The translations under genes and the position numbers were made by a program. The notes under the pieces were generated by a model, which had not been told where the DNA came from, ran no database searches, and worked only from the letters and a program-made list of their open reading frames with translations. A DNA stretch of 64,000 nucleotides, from the NCBI RefSeq assembly GCF_004320525.1, contig NZ_SIHX01000009.1, positions 124,001 to 188,000 on the forward strand, in the 5' to 3' direction. Origin of the DNA: Arthrobacter sp. S39 (GTDB lineage Bacteria > Actinomycetota > Actinomycetes > Actinomycetales > Micrococcaceae). Below are positions 50,316-59,780 of the stretch, in pieces; position 1 is the stretch's first letter; each line of letters begins with the position of its first letter.

Positions 50316-50939
50316 GTGCAATTCTCCCTTTGGCTCGCCCTCGCTGGCGCCGGCGTCTTGGTCAGCTTCACTCCGGGGGCCGGTGCGATCAACACCATGA
50401 GCAACTCCCTGACGTCCGGATTCCGCCGGTCAATCTGGGGGATCCTGGGCCAGCAGGCAGCCCTGGTCATCCACGTGATGGTTGTTGCCCTCGGGGTGGG
50501 CGTGCTGGTGGCCAGTTCCCCGGTCGCCTTCAACGTGATCCGTTACGCCGGAGCCGCCTACCTGGTGTACCTGGGCATCCGCCAGTTCCTGGCCAAGCCG
50601 CAACCCGACCAGGAAACAACCGAGTCACTTCGGAACGAGCCCGCTTGGTCCATGTTCCGGCGCGGCCTGTGGGTCAACCTGCTGAACCCCAAGGCCATCG
50701 TCTTTTTCCTCGCATTCATGCCGCAGTTCATCCGGCCCGAGCAGCCGCTGTTCCCGCAGTATCTGGTACTGACGGCCACGGTGGTCGCCATCGACATCCT
50801 GGTCATGTGGTTCTTTTTCGCCACTGCCGCCAAGTCGTTCCAGCGGTTCACGCACACCGCCCGCGGGCAGCAGATCCTCAACCGGATCTTCGGTGTCCTG
50901 TTCGTGGCGGTCGGCATTCTCCTCGCCATGATCCACTGA
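50316..50939 (+). CDS. LysE-family amino acid exporter
   Basis: A 207-residue, six-helix protein of the LysE/RhtB family. The N-terminal line FSLWLALAGAGVLVSFTPGAGAINTMSNSLTSGFRRSIWGILGQQ carries the conserved Pro-Gly segment, and GAAYLVYLGIRQF and RGLWVNLLNPKAIVFFLAFMPQFI are further signatures. The start is GTG. It is 20 bases after the toxin stop; no regulator is adjacent. Confidence 0.9.
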   Translation: MQFSLWLALAGAGVLVSFTPGAGAINTMSNSLTSGFRRSIWGILGQQAALVIHVMVVALGVGVLVASSPVAFNVIRYAGAAYLVYLGIRQFLAKPQPDQETTESLRNEPAWSMFRRGLWVNLLNPKAIVFFLAFMPQFIRPEQPLFPQYLVLTATVVAIDILVMWFFFATAAKSFQRFTHTARGQQILNRIFGVLFVAVGILLAMIH

Positions 50940-51075
50940 CCCAGGACCGCTCCAACGGCCCAAAATGAACAGCTGCAACCGTAATGTGACGGGTTATGCA
51001 ATTCTCTTTACGAATCGGTGAAACATCCCGCAAACCCGCTAGCCAAGAGCGGCGGTATCAAGCATGCTTAGCACC

Positions 51076-51636
51076 ATGAACTCATCGTCGAGCCCATACC
51101 GGATCATTGCCGTCTGCACCGGAAACATCTGCCGGTCACCCATGGCCGAGCTAATGCTGGCCGCGGCACTGGAAGCGGAGGGGCTCGGCGCCACCGTAGC
51201 GGTCGACTCCGCCGGGACCACGGGCTACGAGGCCGGACGTCCCATCGACCCGAGGGCGGCCCGCCGGCTCGCGGCCACGCAACTCACTTCGGACCGGCAC
51301 ATCGCCCGCGAATGGCAGGCCGGCTGGTTCCGTGAGCGGGACCTGATCCTCGCCCTGGATGTCGACCACTACGCGTGGCTGCGCGAATACGCTCCGGACC
51401 AGGAAGCCATGGACAAAGTCCGCATGCTGCGCAGCTTCGACCCGGCATTGGCACGCAAGGACCTGCTGGACCAGGGCATCGAGGACCCCTGGTACGGCGG
51501 CCAGGCTGACTTCGATGCCGTGTGGCACCAGATCCACGCGGCCCTGCCGGGGATCATTGAGCACGTCCGGTCCGTCGTCGGCAATGACGGTTGGCACCGG
51601 CCGCACGAGCATCAGCAGGTACGCTCTATTTCATGA
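51076..51636 (+). CDS. Low-molecular-weight protein tyrosine phosphatase
   Basis: A 186-residue phosphatase with the P-loop VCTGNICRSPMAE (Cys and Arg of CX5R) near residue 14 and the catalytic Asp in GIEDPWYGG near 142. An ATG at 51064 is an alternative start. The C-terminus has about 20 extra residues compared with typical members (RPHEHQQVRSIS). The stop overlaps the next gene by ATGA, so it is translationally coupled to the kinase-PabB fusion, which is an odd pairing. Confidence 0.92.
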   Translation: MNSSSSPYRIIAVCTGNICRSPMAELMLAAALEAEGLGATVAVDSAGTTGYEAGRPIDPRAARRLAATQLTSDRHIAREWQAGWFRERDLILALDVDHYAWLREYAPDQEAMDKVRMLRSFDPALARKDLLDQGIEDPWYGGQADFDAVWHQIHAALPGIIEHVRSVVGNDGWHRPHEHQQVRSIS

Positions 51637-53786
51637 CCCCCGCACCTGTGATCATCGCCATCGACGGGCGATCCGGCGCAGGGAAAACCACTCTTGCCAT
51701 CGAACTTGCCGCCCGGCTGCGGAACCACCACAAGGTGGCGCTCTTCCACCTCGAGGACATCTACCCCGGCTGGAACGGCCTCGCCGCCGGCATCGAGCGA
51801 TATGTCTCCACCGTCCTGACGCCCCTGAGCCATGGCGAACGCGCCACCTGGACCAGCTGGGACTGGGAAAAACATTACGACGGCGACACCCGGGTCACGC
51901 TGCCCGCCGAGATCGTGATCATCGAGGGAGTGGGCGCCGCAGCAGCCGGAGCCCGGCCCCTGCTCAGCGCAGTGATCTGGGCCGACTCGCCGGACGACGT
52001 CCGCCGGACGCGGGCGCTGGACCGTGACGGCGGAACCTACGAGCCGTTCTGGGACCAGTGGGCGGCCCAGGAGGACGCCTGGCTCGCCGGCGACGACGTC
52101 CCGGGCCACGCGGACATCCGCGTGCTGAACCAGGCGGACGGCGCGGCCCCCGCCGATGTCCTGCAGCTCCTGACCTACCTGCCCTCGCTGGCACCTGCCC
52201 TGGTCCCTGAGCTGTCCGCCCGCCGTGGCCTCCGGCTCCGTGCGGAACGGATGGAGTGCCGCCCGGACGCGGCCGAACTCTTCGCCGGGCTGTACGGCGG
52301 CTCGGCCAATGCCGTCTGGCTGGACTCCTCCAACGCCCCCACCACGCAGCCGATTGAAAAGTCCCCCGCCGCCGAGCGCAGCCGCTTCAGCATCCTGGCG
52401 GACGACGGCGGCGTGTTCGGCCAGACAGTCACGCACCGGTCAGGCGAGAGCCAAATCGCCGCCGGCTGCGCCACCGCCCGGGTGCCGGGTCCTTTCTTCC
52501 GCTGGCTGGACACGGTCTGGGGGCGCCGGGCGGTCCGCACTCCGGAGGGTTATCCCTGCGACTTCGCCCTTGGCTGGCTGGGGTGCCTGGGTTATGAGCT
52601 CAAGCGCGAAACCGGCGGCACGGATGTCGCCGCAACAACCCCGGATGCTGCCCTGATCTTCGCTGGCCGGGCCGTGGTCCTGGACCACGCCGAGGGCGCC
52701 GCCTGGCTGCTCGCCCTGGAGGCACCGGACACGGACGGCTGGCTGGAAGCGGCACGGAGCACCGTACTGGCCGCGGCCGCAACTGCGGAAGCAACAGCCC
52801 CCGACGCACCAGCACCGGCAGCGGCCCAGCACTTTGGCGGGACGGCGGACCCGGCCGGCGGCAGCACCGCCGTCGTACGTCCGCCGGTGTTCAGCAGCCG
52901 CGATAACGAGCCGGAGTACAAGCACAAGATCCTGGCCGCCCAGCACGAAATCGGCGACGGAAACTCTTACGAGGTCTGCCTCACCACCATGCTTTCGGCG
53001 CGCGTGCCCGCGGCGGAGGCGGCGCCGTGGAGCACGTATCTGGCCTTGCGCCGGAGGAATCCGGCGCCGTTCGCCAGCTACCTGCGGTTCGGCGGGTTGA
53101 CAGTGGCCAGTACGTCGCCGGAACGGTTCCTCAAAATAGCCTCCGACGGCGGCATGCGCGCCGAGCCGATCAAGGGCACCCGCCGCCGGGCCTCAGATCC
53201 GGCACTGGACGCCCAGCTGCGCCGCGACCTGGAAAGCTCGCTGAAGGACCGGGCCGAGAACATCATGATCGTGGACCTGCTGCGCAACGACCTCAGCCAC
53301 TTCGCGGAACCCGGATCCGTCACGGTCAGCAGGCTGTGCGCAATCGAAAGCTACGCCACGGTGCACCAGATGGTCAGCACCATCGACGCGAAACTCCTTC
53401 CCGGCTCGCCGCGGGCCGAGGCCGTGGCGGCGTGCTTCCCGGCGGGCTCCATGACCGGCGCCCCCAAGATCAGCACCATGGCCATCCTGGACCGGCTGGA
53501 GCAGGGGCCCCGCGGCCTCTACTCCGGGGCGATCGGCTACTTCTCGCTCAATGGCGCAACTGACCTGGCCGTGGCTATCCGCACCCTGGTGATCAACACC
53601 GGTTCCGGCACCGGTGACGGGAGCGGCACCGCGGACGGGGACGGCAGCGGGCCCACGGCGGAACTGACGCTCGGCATCGGCGGCGCCATCACCTCGGACT
53701 CTTTTCCGGACGAGGAATACGAGGAAATCCGGGTCAAGGCCTTCGGCGTACTGTCCACCCTGGGTTCGGAGTTCCCCGAAGGCTAG
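51633..53786 (+). CDS. pabB: P-loop kinase domain fused to aminodeoxychorismate synthase component I
   Basis: A 717-residue two-domain protein. Residues about 1-190 are a uridine-kinase-like P-loop NTPase (IIAIDGRSGAGKTTLAIELA, then FHLEDIYPGWNGL and the lid-like DGGTYEPFWDQWAAQEDAW). Residues about 215-710 are a chorismate-binding domain of the PabB/TrpE family: PIKGTRRRASDPALD, NIMIVDLLRNDLSHFAEPGSV, FPAGSMTGAPKISTM and SGAIGYFSLNG. PIKGT is the PabB-type active-site Lys motif. It makes 4-amino-4-deoxychorismate for folate, with an amidotransferase (PabA) encoded elsewhere. An Ala/Pro-rich segment and a Gly/Asp-rich repeat near residue 665 are extra. Confidence 0.9.
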   Translation: MTPAPVIIAIDGRSGAGKTTLAIELAARLRNHHKVALFHLEDIYPGWNGLAAGIERYVSTVLTPLSHGERATWTSWDWEKHYDGDTRVTLPAEIVIIEGVGAAAAGARPLLSAVIWADSPDDVRRTRALDRDGGTYEPFWDQWAAQEDAWLAGDDVPGHADIRVLNQADGAAPADVLQLLTYLPSLAPALVPELSARRGLRLRAERMECRPDAAELFAGLYGGSANAVWLDSSNAPTTQPIEKSPAAERSRFSILADDGGVFGQTVTHRSGESQIAAGCATARVPGPFFRWLDTVWGRRAVRTPEGYPCDFALGWLGCLGYELKRETGGTDVAATTPDAALIFAGRAVVLDHAEGAAWLLALEAPDTDGWLEAARSTVLAAAATAEATAPDAPAPAAAQHFGGTADPAGGSTAVVRPPVFSSRDNEPEYKHKILAAQHEIGDGNSYEVCLTTMLSARVPAAEAAPWSTYLALRRRNPAPFASYLRFGGLTVASTSPERFLKIASDGGMRAEPIKGTRRRASDPALDAQLRRDLESSLKDRAENIMIVDLLRNDLSHFAEPGSVTVSRLCAIESYATVHQMVSTIDAKLLPGSPRAEAVAACFPAGSMTGAPKISTMAILDRLEQGPRGLYSGAIGYFSLNGATDLAVAIRTLVINTGSGTGDGSGTADGDGSGPTAELTLGIGGAITSDSFPDEEYEEIRVKAFGVLSTLGSEFPEG

Positions 53787-53789
53787 GGC

Positions 53790-55325
53790 CTACTGGACCG
53801 TCGCGGTCAGCCTGGCGACGTTGTCGATGTAGCGGGCTGCGAGCGGCCGGTTCAGCCAGTCCTCCAGCTTGAGCTCGTGGGAAATGTCCCGGTACGTGTT
53901 CTCCACCGCACGCATGTCATTGACAATATCCGCGCCCAGGAGCATCACGGACACCTCCATGTTCAGCGAGAAGGAGCGCATGTCCATGTTGCTTGAGCCC
54001 AGGACGGCCACTTCGTCGTCAATGGTGAAGTGCTTGGCATGGAGCACAAACGGGGCCCTGTAGAGGTAGATCTTCACCCCGGCCTCCAGCAGCGCCTCGT
54101 AGTAGGACTGCTGTGCGTGGTGCACCAGGAACTGGTCGCCCTTCTCGGAGACGAACAGTTCCACGTCCACGCCGCGCTGCGCGGCCGTGGTGATGGCATA
54201 AAGCAGCGAATCGTCCGGCACAAAGTAGGGGCTGCAGATGGAGATCCGGTGCTGGGCGGAGTAGATCAGGGTGGTGAAGAGCCGCAGGTTGTTTTCGGTG
54301 ATGAACCCCGGGCCGCTGGGAACCACCTGGGCGGTGACCCTACCAGGGGAGGGATTGGCCGGCAGCTGCAGCTGGTGTTCCAGGGACTCGTCGGTCTCGC
54401 TGAGCCAGTCAGTGGCGAAAACGACGTTGAGCGTGGTGACGATGGGACCGCGCAGGCAGGCCATGAGCTCCACCCATTCGCGGCCGGCCTTGCGGTGCTT
54501 GGGGTTGTTGTAGGAGGGCTCGATCAGGTTCTGTGATCCGGTGAAGGCGAGTTCGCCGTCGATCACCATGATCTTGCGGTGGTTGCGCAGGTCCGGGCGG
54601 CGCCACTGGCCGTGGATGGGAAGCAGCGGCAGCATGCGCTTCCACTGGATCTTGCCCGATCTCAGCCGCTTGAGCAGGTTGCGGTAGCCCTTGACCCGCA
54701 GGGTGCCGATGTGGTCGAACAGCACCCGGACTTCCACGCCCCGCTCTGCAGCCTCTTCCAGCGCGGTGAGCAGGTCGTTGGTGATGTGATCCGTGCTCAT
54801 GATGTAGAACTCGGCGTTGACGAACGTTTTCGCCTTGCGCACAGCCTCGGTCATGGCGAGCATCGAGTCCGGATAGCCGGGAATCAGGTCCACAGAGTTG
54901 CCGTCCACCATGGGGAGGGAGCCCAGCCTGCGGTTAAGTTCACCGGCGGAGGTGACCCATTCCGGTCCCTTGTATTCGCTTTCGACGTCGGCGAGCGCCG
55001 AGATGCCGGACCGCACCCGGGCATTGACGGTCTCCTGCTGCTGGCGGCGGCGGCTGGAAAGCTTGAAGTTGCCGAACAGCAGGAACAAAACCAGGCCCAC
55101 GAACGGGACAAAGAAGATGACCAGCAGCCAGGCCATGGCGGTGGTGGGGCGCCGGTTGCCGGGGATGATGCCCAGGGCTGCCACCCGGATCACGAGGTCG
55201 GCGGCGGCCAGCAGCAGGGTCACCCAGCCCGGCACCGTACCGGCTAGCGAAAACGGCCACAACACTTCGAAAACCCCCGGACTGTGTGCGCCCTCCGGAC
55301 GGTTTCCGGCCAAGGCGTTGACCAC
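53790..55325 (-). CDS. Cardiolipin synthase (phospholipase D family)
   Basis: A 511-residue membrane-bound PLD protein joining phosphatidyl units. Two hydrophobic segments near the N-terminus (about residues 28-48 and 58-80) anchor it. The two HKD motifs are HRKIMVIDGELAFTGSQNL (about 245) and HAKHFTIDDEVAVLGSSNMDMRS (about 425). It is encoded opposite to, and between, the pabB fusion and the pabC-like gene and shares no obvious function with them. Confidence 0.94.
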   Translation of the reverse strand: MVNALAGNRPEGAHSPGVFEVLWPFSLAGTVPGWVTLLLAAADLVIRVAALGIIPGNRRPTTAMAWLLVIFFVPFVGLVLFLLFGNFKLSSRRRQQQETVNARVRSGISALADVESEYKGPEWVTSAGELNRRLGSLPMVDGNSVDLIPGYPDSMLAMTEAVRKAKTFVNAEFYIMSTDHITNDLLTALEEAAERGVEVRVLFDHIGTLRVKGYRNLLKRLRSGKIQWKRMLPLLPIHGQWRRPDLRNHRKIMVIDGELAFTGSQNLIEPSYNNPKHRKAGREWVELMACLRGPIVTTLNVVFATDWLSETDESLEHQLQLPANPSPGRVTAQVVPSGPGFITENNLRLFTTLIYSAQHRISICSPYFVPDDSLLYAITTAAQRGVDVELFVSEKGDQFLVHHAQQSYYEALLEAGVKIYLYRAPFVLHAKHFTIDDEVAVLGSSNMDMRSFSLNMEVSVMLLGADIVNDMRAVENTYRDISHELKLEDWLNRPLAARYIDNVARLTATVQ

Positions 55326-55360
55326 AGCTTAGCCGCGGGCGGCCGGACTAAGCTGGAGCC

Positions 55361-56293
55361 ATGACTTCTCCTGCTTCCGTGGTGCTCGTTTTCCTGGACC
55401 CCGCGTTCCCGGCCGGCCGCCTCGCTGATGCCTCGCAGCCCCAGCTGATGGTCACCGATCAGGGGGCCACCCGTGGTGACGGCGTGTTCGAGACCATGCT
55501 GGCAGTGGGCGGAAAAGTACGGAAGCTCCAGGCGCACCTGGACCGGCTGGAGGGTTCCGCGGAGGCGCTGGACCTGGTGATTCCGAACCAGGACCAGTGG
55601 CGTGCAGCCATCGAAACAGGTGTGGCGGACCACCGGGCGCAGCATCCCGCGCCCGCCCCCTCGGAGGACGAGCTGGTGGTCAAGCTCGTGGTCACCCGCG
55701 GGGTGGAGGGCGCCTCATCCCCCACCTGCTGGGTCCAGGTCTCTCCCGTCGGCGCGGTTGCCCGCCGCCAGCGCGAAACCGGCATCGACGTTATCCTCCT
55801 GGACCGCGGCTACGACAGTGACGTGGCCGAGCGCGCCCCGTGGCTGCTGATGGGCGCGAAGACCCTGTCCTATGCGGTCAACATGGCCGCGCTGCGGCAC
55901 GCGCACAAACAGGGTGCTGACGACGTCATCTTCACGTCCTCGGACGGCCGGGTCCTGGAGGGTCCAACGTCCACTGTGCTGCTGGCGCACCTGGAAACGT
56001 CCGACGACGGCGCGCGCCAGGTCAAGCGGCTCATCACGCCGCAACTGGACAGCGGCATCCTTCCCGGGACGTCCCAGGGGGCGCTTTTCACTGCCGCGAA
56101 GGCAGCAGGCTGGGAACTCGGCTACGGCCCGCTGGAACCGCAGGACCTCCTGGACGCAGACGCCGTCTGGCTCATTTCCAGCATCCGGCTGCTCGCGCCC
56201 GTGAACCACATCGACGGCAAGGAAATCGGCACGCCTGCCATCCAGAAGCAGCTGACCGCCGAACTGAACGAGCTTTTCGCCGGGATTAAGTAG
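55361..56293 (+). CDS. pabC: Aminodeoxychorismate lyase / branched-chain aminotransferase-like (class IV)
   Basis: A 310-residue fold-type IV PLP enzyme. The N-terminal line VTDQGATRGDGVFETM, KLVVTRGVEG, the PLP Lys in GAKTLSYAVNMAA (about residue 168) and GPTSTVLL fit aminodeoxychorismate lyase. The late line LITPQLDSGILPGTSQGALF is common to the class. With the pabB fusion nearby, a role making p-aminobenzoate is the simplest reading. D-amino-acid or branched-chain transaminases are the alternatives. Confidence 0.82.
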   Translation: MTSPASVVLVFLDPAFPAGRLADASQPQLMVTDQGATRGDGVFETMLAVGGKVRKLQAHLDRLEGSAEALDLVIPNQDQWRAAIETGVADHRAQHPAPAPSEDELVVKLVVTRGVEGASSPTCWVQVSPVGAVARRQRETGIDVILLDRGYDSDVAERAPWLLMGAKTLSYAVNMAALRHAHKQGADDVIFTSSDGRVLEGPTSTVLLAHLETSDDGARQVKRLITPQLDSGILPGTSQGALFTAAKAAGWELGYGPLEPQDLLDADAVWLISSIRLLAPVNHIDGKEIGTPAIQKQLTAELNELFAGIK

Positions 56294-56334
56294 GGCTGCT
56301 TTCCAGGCTATACCCGGCGCCAGTACGTTCCGGG

Positions 56335-56742
56335 TTAGGGCGTTCCGGGGTACTCCTGCCCGGTGACGTGGCTGCCCCACTGGGTTTCCGGGCCATCCTG
56401 CCCCTCGCCCAGCGCCTCCCACATGGCGAGGTGGCTCATAAAGTGCTCCGGTGCCGCGCCGTGCCAGTGCCACTCCCCCGGGGGTGTGTAGATCGTGTCG
56501 CCGGGCCGGACTTCGATGACCTAGCCGCCGCGGGACTGGACCAGGCCCAGGCCCTCGGTCACGTGCAGGGTCTGTCCGTTGGCGTGGGTGTGCCAGGCGG
56601 TGTGGGCGCCGGGGCCGAACCGGACCATGTTCACGCGCAGCTGCGAGGGCTCTTCGCCCCGGGCGATGACGTCGAACCAGACATCACCGGTGAACATTTC
56701 GGCGGGCCTCTTGTTGCTGGGGGTTTTTGGCTGGATTTCCAA
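56335..56742 (-). pseudogene. Cupin protein gene with an in-frame stop codon
   Basis: From TTG 56742 (with AAGGAG upstream) the frame encodes a cupin: EIQPKTPSNKRPAEMFTGDVWFDVIARGEEPSQLRVNMVRFGPGAHTAWHTHANGQTLHVTEGLGLVQSRGG, in shortened form MVRFGPGAHTAWHTHANG with metal His residues. A TAG at 56523-56521 stops it at residue 74. The same frame continues beyond with VIEVRPGDTIYTPPGEWHWHGAAP and normal codon use to the stop at 56337-56335, giving a full length of about 135. One base change from GAG or CAG to TAG explains it. It may be a recent nonsense mutation or a base-calling error. Confidence 0.8.
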
Positions 56743-56939
56743 AATTCTCCTTGATCGTGGCTGTGGACCGTGGCCCTTCAACGCTAGGGCGCCCTGCGTT
56801 CCCGTGGGAGGGTCTGTCAGTACCTGTACCAGCAGGGCCTTCCGCGCGGATACAGTAGGGGGTTTGCTGGATAAGTAGCAATACCGCTCCCACATCTTCC
56901 ACCCAACCAACCGATCCCCTACCCAACTTACGGAGAACC

Positions 56940-57980
56940 ATGCTTACCGCCAATGCCTACGCCGCCCCGTCCGCAACGGGCGACCTCATCCCCACCACCG
57001 TCGAACGCCGCGACGTCGGCGCGCATGACGTCCTGATCGAGATCAGGTTCGCCGGCATCTGCCACTCGGACATCCACACCGTCCGCGGCGACTGGGGGCC
57101 CCAGCAGTACCCGCTCGCCCCCGGCCACGAAATCGCCGGCATCGTCACCGAGATCGGTTCCGCCGTCACCAGGCACGCCGTCGGCGACCGCGTGGGCGTC
57201 GGCTGCATGGTCAATTCCTGCCGCGAATGCGTCAACTGCAAAAAGGGTGAGGAGCAGTACTGCCTCAACGGTATGACCGGCACATACGGCGCCGTGGACC
57301 GCGACGGCACCATCACGCAGGGCGGATACTCCACCCACGTCGTGGTGACCGAAGACTTCGTCGTCACCATTCCCGAGGGCATCGAACTCGACGTCGCCGC
57401 TCCCCTGCTGTGCGCGGGAATCACCACGTACTCCCCGCTGCGGCACTGGGGTGCGGGTCCCGGGAAGAAGGTTGCCGTCGTCGGACTTGGCGGCCTGGGC
57501 CACATGGCCGTCAAGCTCGCGCACGCCATGGGCGCCGAGGTCACCGTGCTCTCACAGTCCCTGAAAAAGCAGGAAGACGGGCTGAAGCTGGGCGCGGACC
57601 ACTTCTACGCCACCAGCGACGAGACCACGTTCCCGGACCTGGCCGGCTCCTTCGACCTGATCATCAACACGGTCAGCGCAGCGATCGATATCAGCGCCTA
57701 CCTGCAGCTGCTGACCCTCGACGGCGCGCTGGTGAACGTTGGTGCCCCGGCCGAGCCGCTCCCGGTCAACGTCTTCTCGCTGATCATGGGGCGCCGGTCC
57801 TTCGCGGGCTCCGCGATCGGCGGCATCCGCGAGACCCAGGAAATGCTCGATTTCTGCGCCGAGCACAACCTGGGCGCCGAAATCGAGGTCATCCCGGCGA
57901 GCAAGATCAACGACGCCTACGAGCGTGTCCTGGCCTCTGACGTTCGCTACCGGTTCGTGATCGACGCCTCCACGCTGTAA
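56940..57980 (+). CDS. Zinc-dependent alcohol dehydrogenase (cinnamyl-alcohol/YahK group)
   Basis: A 346-residue NADP-type alcohol dehydrogenase. Catalytic zinc ligands are in AGICHSDIHT, the GHE line LAPGHEIAGIV and LLCAGIT; structural zinc Cys residues are in SCRECVNCKKGEEQYC. The nucleotide motif is VVGLGGLGHMAVKLA (about residue 180). It reduces aldehydes, often aromatic or medium-chain. CGGAGA precedes the ATG. It is divergent from the broken cupin gene and has no partner downstream. Confidence 0.92.
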   Translation: MLTANAYAAPSATGDLIPTTVERRDVGAHDVLIEIRFAGICHSDIHTVRGDWGPQQYPLAPGHEIAGIVTEIGSAVTRHAVGDRVGVGCMVNSCRECVNCKKGEEQYCLNGMTGTYGAVDRDGTITQGGYSTHVVVTEDFVVTIPEGIELDVAAPLLCAGITTYSPLRHWGAGPGKKVAVVGLGGLGHMAVKLAHAMGAEVTVLSQSLKKQEDGLKLGADHFYATSDETTFPDLAGSFDLIINTVSAAIDISAYLQLLTLDGALVNVGAPAEPLPVNVFSLIMGRRSFAGSAIGGIRETQEMLDFCAEHNLGAEIEVIPASKINDAYERVLASDVRYRFVIDASTL

Positions 57981-58024
57981 ATATCAGGCGCAAAGTTCGG
58001 GCGTGGCCGGGGAACCTGCGGGCG

Positions 58025-59602
58025 TTACGCGGGTTCCCCGGCCCGGTAGTCGAAGCGCTCCAGGACGGCGCTGCCATTCCGGACGGACAGTCCCATGACC
58101 CGGCCGGTGAACCCTCCGGCCACTTCGGTGGACAGATAGCGGCCGTCCAGCGTGGCCAGGACGGTCAGCTGGCCGTCCTGCTGGAAGCCCAGCGAGACCT
58201 CGTCCGGGCCGTAATTCTTACCGGGCAGCCCGGCATTGGGCGCTGCACCGCTGACGATCACAAGCTGCACCTGGCACTCAGCCGACGCCCCGCCGTCGAC
58301 ATGCCCGCAGGCGGCCGAACCCAGCTCCTGCTGGAGCGGCCCGATCCGGGCAACGGCGCGGACAGTGCGCCCGTCCGTTTCCACGCCGTACCGGTGCGAG
58401 GCATCGACCCGCAGCTCGAACCTGGCTGTGGCGCCGCCCCGGGGACGGACCGTGGCGCTCGCGGTCCATGCCTCGTCCCGGACGCGCGTGGCCAACAGTG
58501 GCGCAAGGTCCCCATTGCCGCTTCCGCTGATCAGCAGGCCTTCGGCTTCCAGTGAAGTGAACGACGCCGGGTCCTCCCCGGGCGCGATCCAGCGCAGGTG
58601 CAGCTCCCCTGAGCGGAAATCGTCGGTGAACGCCGTATCCACGCGGGGCACCTGGTAGTGGTCCTCCTCGAACGCCGGCCAGCCCTGGTCCCACCGGATG
58701 CCCGCCAGGAAAGTCTCCCTGCCCAGCACGTGGTAGCCGGGGACTGAGCCGCGGGGGCGCACGCCCAGGTAGACCGCAGCCCATTCTCCCGACGCTGCCT
58801 GCACCAAATCAGCGTGGCCGGTGTTCTGGGCCACGGCAGCAGTGCTCCGGTGGCTGAAGATGGGATTCTGCGGGTGTGGCTCGAACGGCCCCTCCGGAGT
58901 GGTGCTCCGGCTCACCGACACCGCGTGGCCACGCTCGGTGCCGCCCTCGGCCAGCAGCAGGTACCACCAGTCCCCGACGCGGTACAGGTGGGGCCCCTCG
59001 GGGAACGCCAGCCCGGTCCCCTGCCACACCTTCCGGGGCGGTTCGAGCAGCTTGCCGGCCTGCGGATCCAGCCGGGCCTGGACAATGCCGGATGCGTTGT
59101 CGGCCGGGCCGAAACCCACCCAGGTCAGGTAGCAGTTTCCATCGGCGTCCCAGGCAAGGTCAGGGTCGATGCCGAGCGTTCCGGGAATCTGTACCGGATC
59201 GCTCCACGGACCGGCCGGGTTCTCTGCCGTCAGCAGCAGGTGGCCGCCGCCGAACTCGCTCATGTTGGTGGTCACGAACCAGAAGGTGCCGTTGTGGTAC
59301 CGGAGCGTGGAGCCGAAGATCCCGCCGGAGGGCCGCCTGTCGCCGGCTGCGAACTGGGAGCGCCGGGTCAGGATGTTTCCCACCTGCTCCCACGTGACAA
59401 GGTCGCGGCTGTGGAACACCGGAGCCCCGGGGAAGTACTCAAAGCTGGAGGTCGCCAGGTAGTAGTCGTCACCGGCGCGGCAGATGGTCGGATCCGGAAA
59501 GAAACCGGGGATGACGGGTGCGGTCGAAGCAGGGAATGAAGCGGATTTGCCGGATGCGGGAGGAGAAGCCAAAAGTGCGTCCTCAAAAACGTCGTCGGTC
59601 AT
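58025..59602 (-). CDS. Glycoside hydrolase family 43 (beta-xylosidase-like)
   Basis: A 525-residue hydrolase of xylan or arabinan oligosaccharides. The five-bladed domain starts at PVIPGFFPDPTICRAGDDYYLATSSFEYFPGAPVFHSRDLVTWEQVG, giving the base Asp (FPDP). WDADGNCYLTWVG and AFPEGPHLYRVGDWWYLLLAEGGTERGH supply the pKa-modulating Asp and the acid Glu. The C-terminal beta-sandwich (about 330-525) is the XynB-type domain. No signal peptide, so it is cytoplasmic. It stands alone in the window. Confidence 0.92.
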   Translation of the reverse strand: MTDDVFEDALLASPPASGKSASFPASTAPVIPGFFPDPTICRAGDDYYLATSSFEYFPGAPVFHSRDLVTWEQVGNILTRRSQFAAGDRRPSGGIFGSTLRYHNGTFWFVTTNMSEFGGGHLLLTAENPAGPWSDPVQIPGTLGIDPDLAWDADGNCYLTWVGFGPADNASGIVQARLDPQAGKLLEPPRKVWQGTGLAFPEGPHLYRVGDWWYLLLAEGGTERGHAVSVSRSTTPEGPFEPHPQNPIFSHRSTAAVAQNTGHADLVQAASGEWAAVYLGVRPRGSVPGYHVLGRETFLAGIRWDQGWPAFEEDHYQVPRVDTAFTDDFRSGELHLRWIAPGEDPASFTSLEAEGLLISGSGNGDLAPLLATRVRDEAWTASATVRPRGGATARFELRVDASHRYGVETDGRTVRAVARIGPLQQELGSAACGHVDGGASAECQVQLVIVSGAAPNAGLPGKNYGPDEVSLGFQQDGQLTVLATLDGRYLSTEVAGGFTGRVMGLSVRNGSAVLERFDYRAGEPA

Positions 59603-59780
59603 GCGCTGTCCACCCTGGATCGGGGCCTATGGTGAGCCACCAGGCCGGGAGATTCCAACCTAGGGACCACCGCACCTCCGGGGAACCGGTCTTTTCATTG
59701 ACTGGAAGAGGTGGCTTGAGCGCGGAACCCACTCGCCATCACTCTGTTGGTGCGGCGGGCAGAGCCGTAAGGTGTGGTTC

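Noticed and set aside
56458..56485. TGCCACTCCC sequence resembling the core of the dnaJ-grpE elements
   Set aside because: It lies in the coding frame of the broken cupin (EWHWHG), has no flanking stems and matches only about ten bases.
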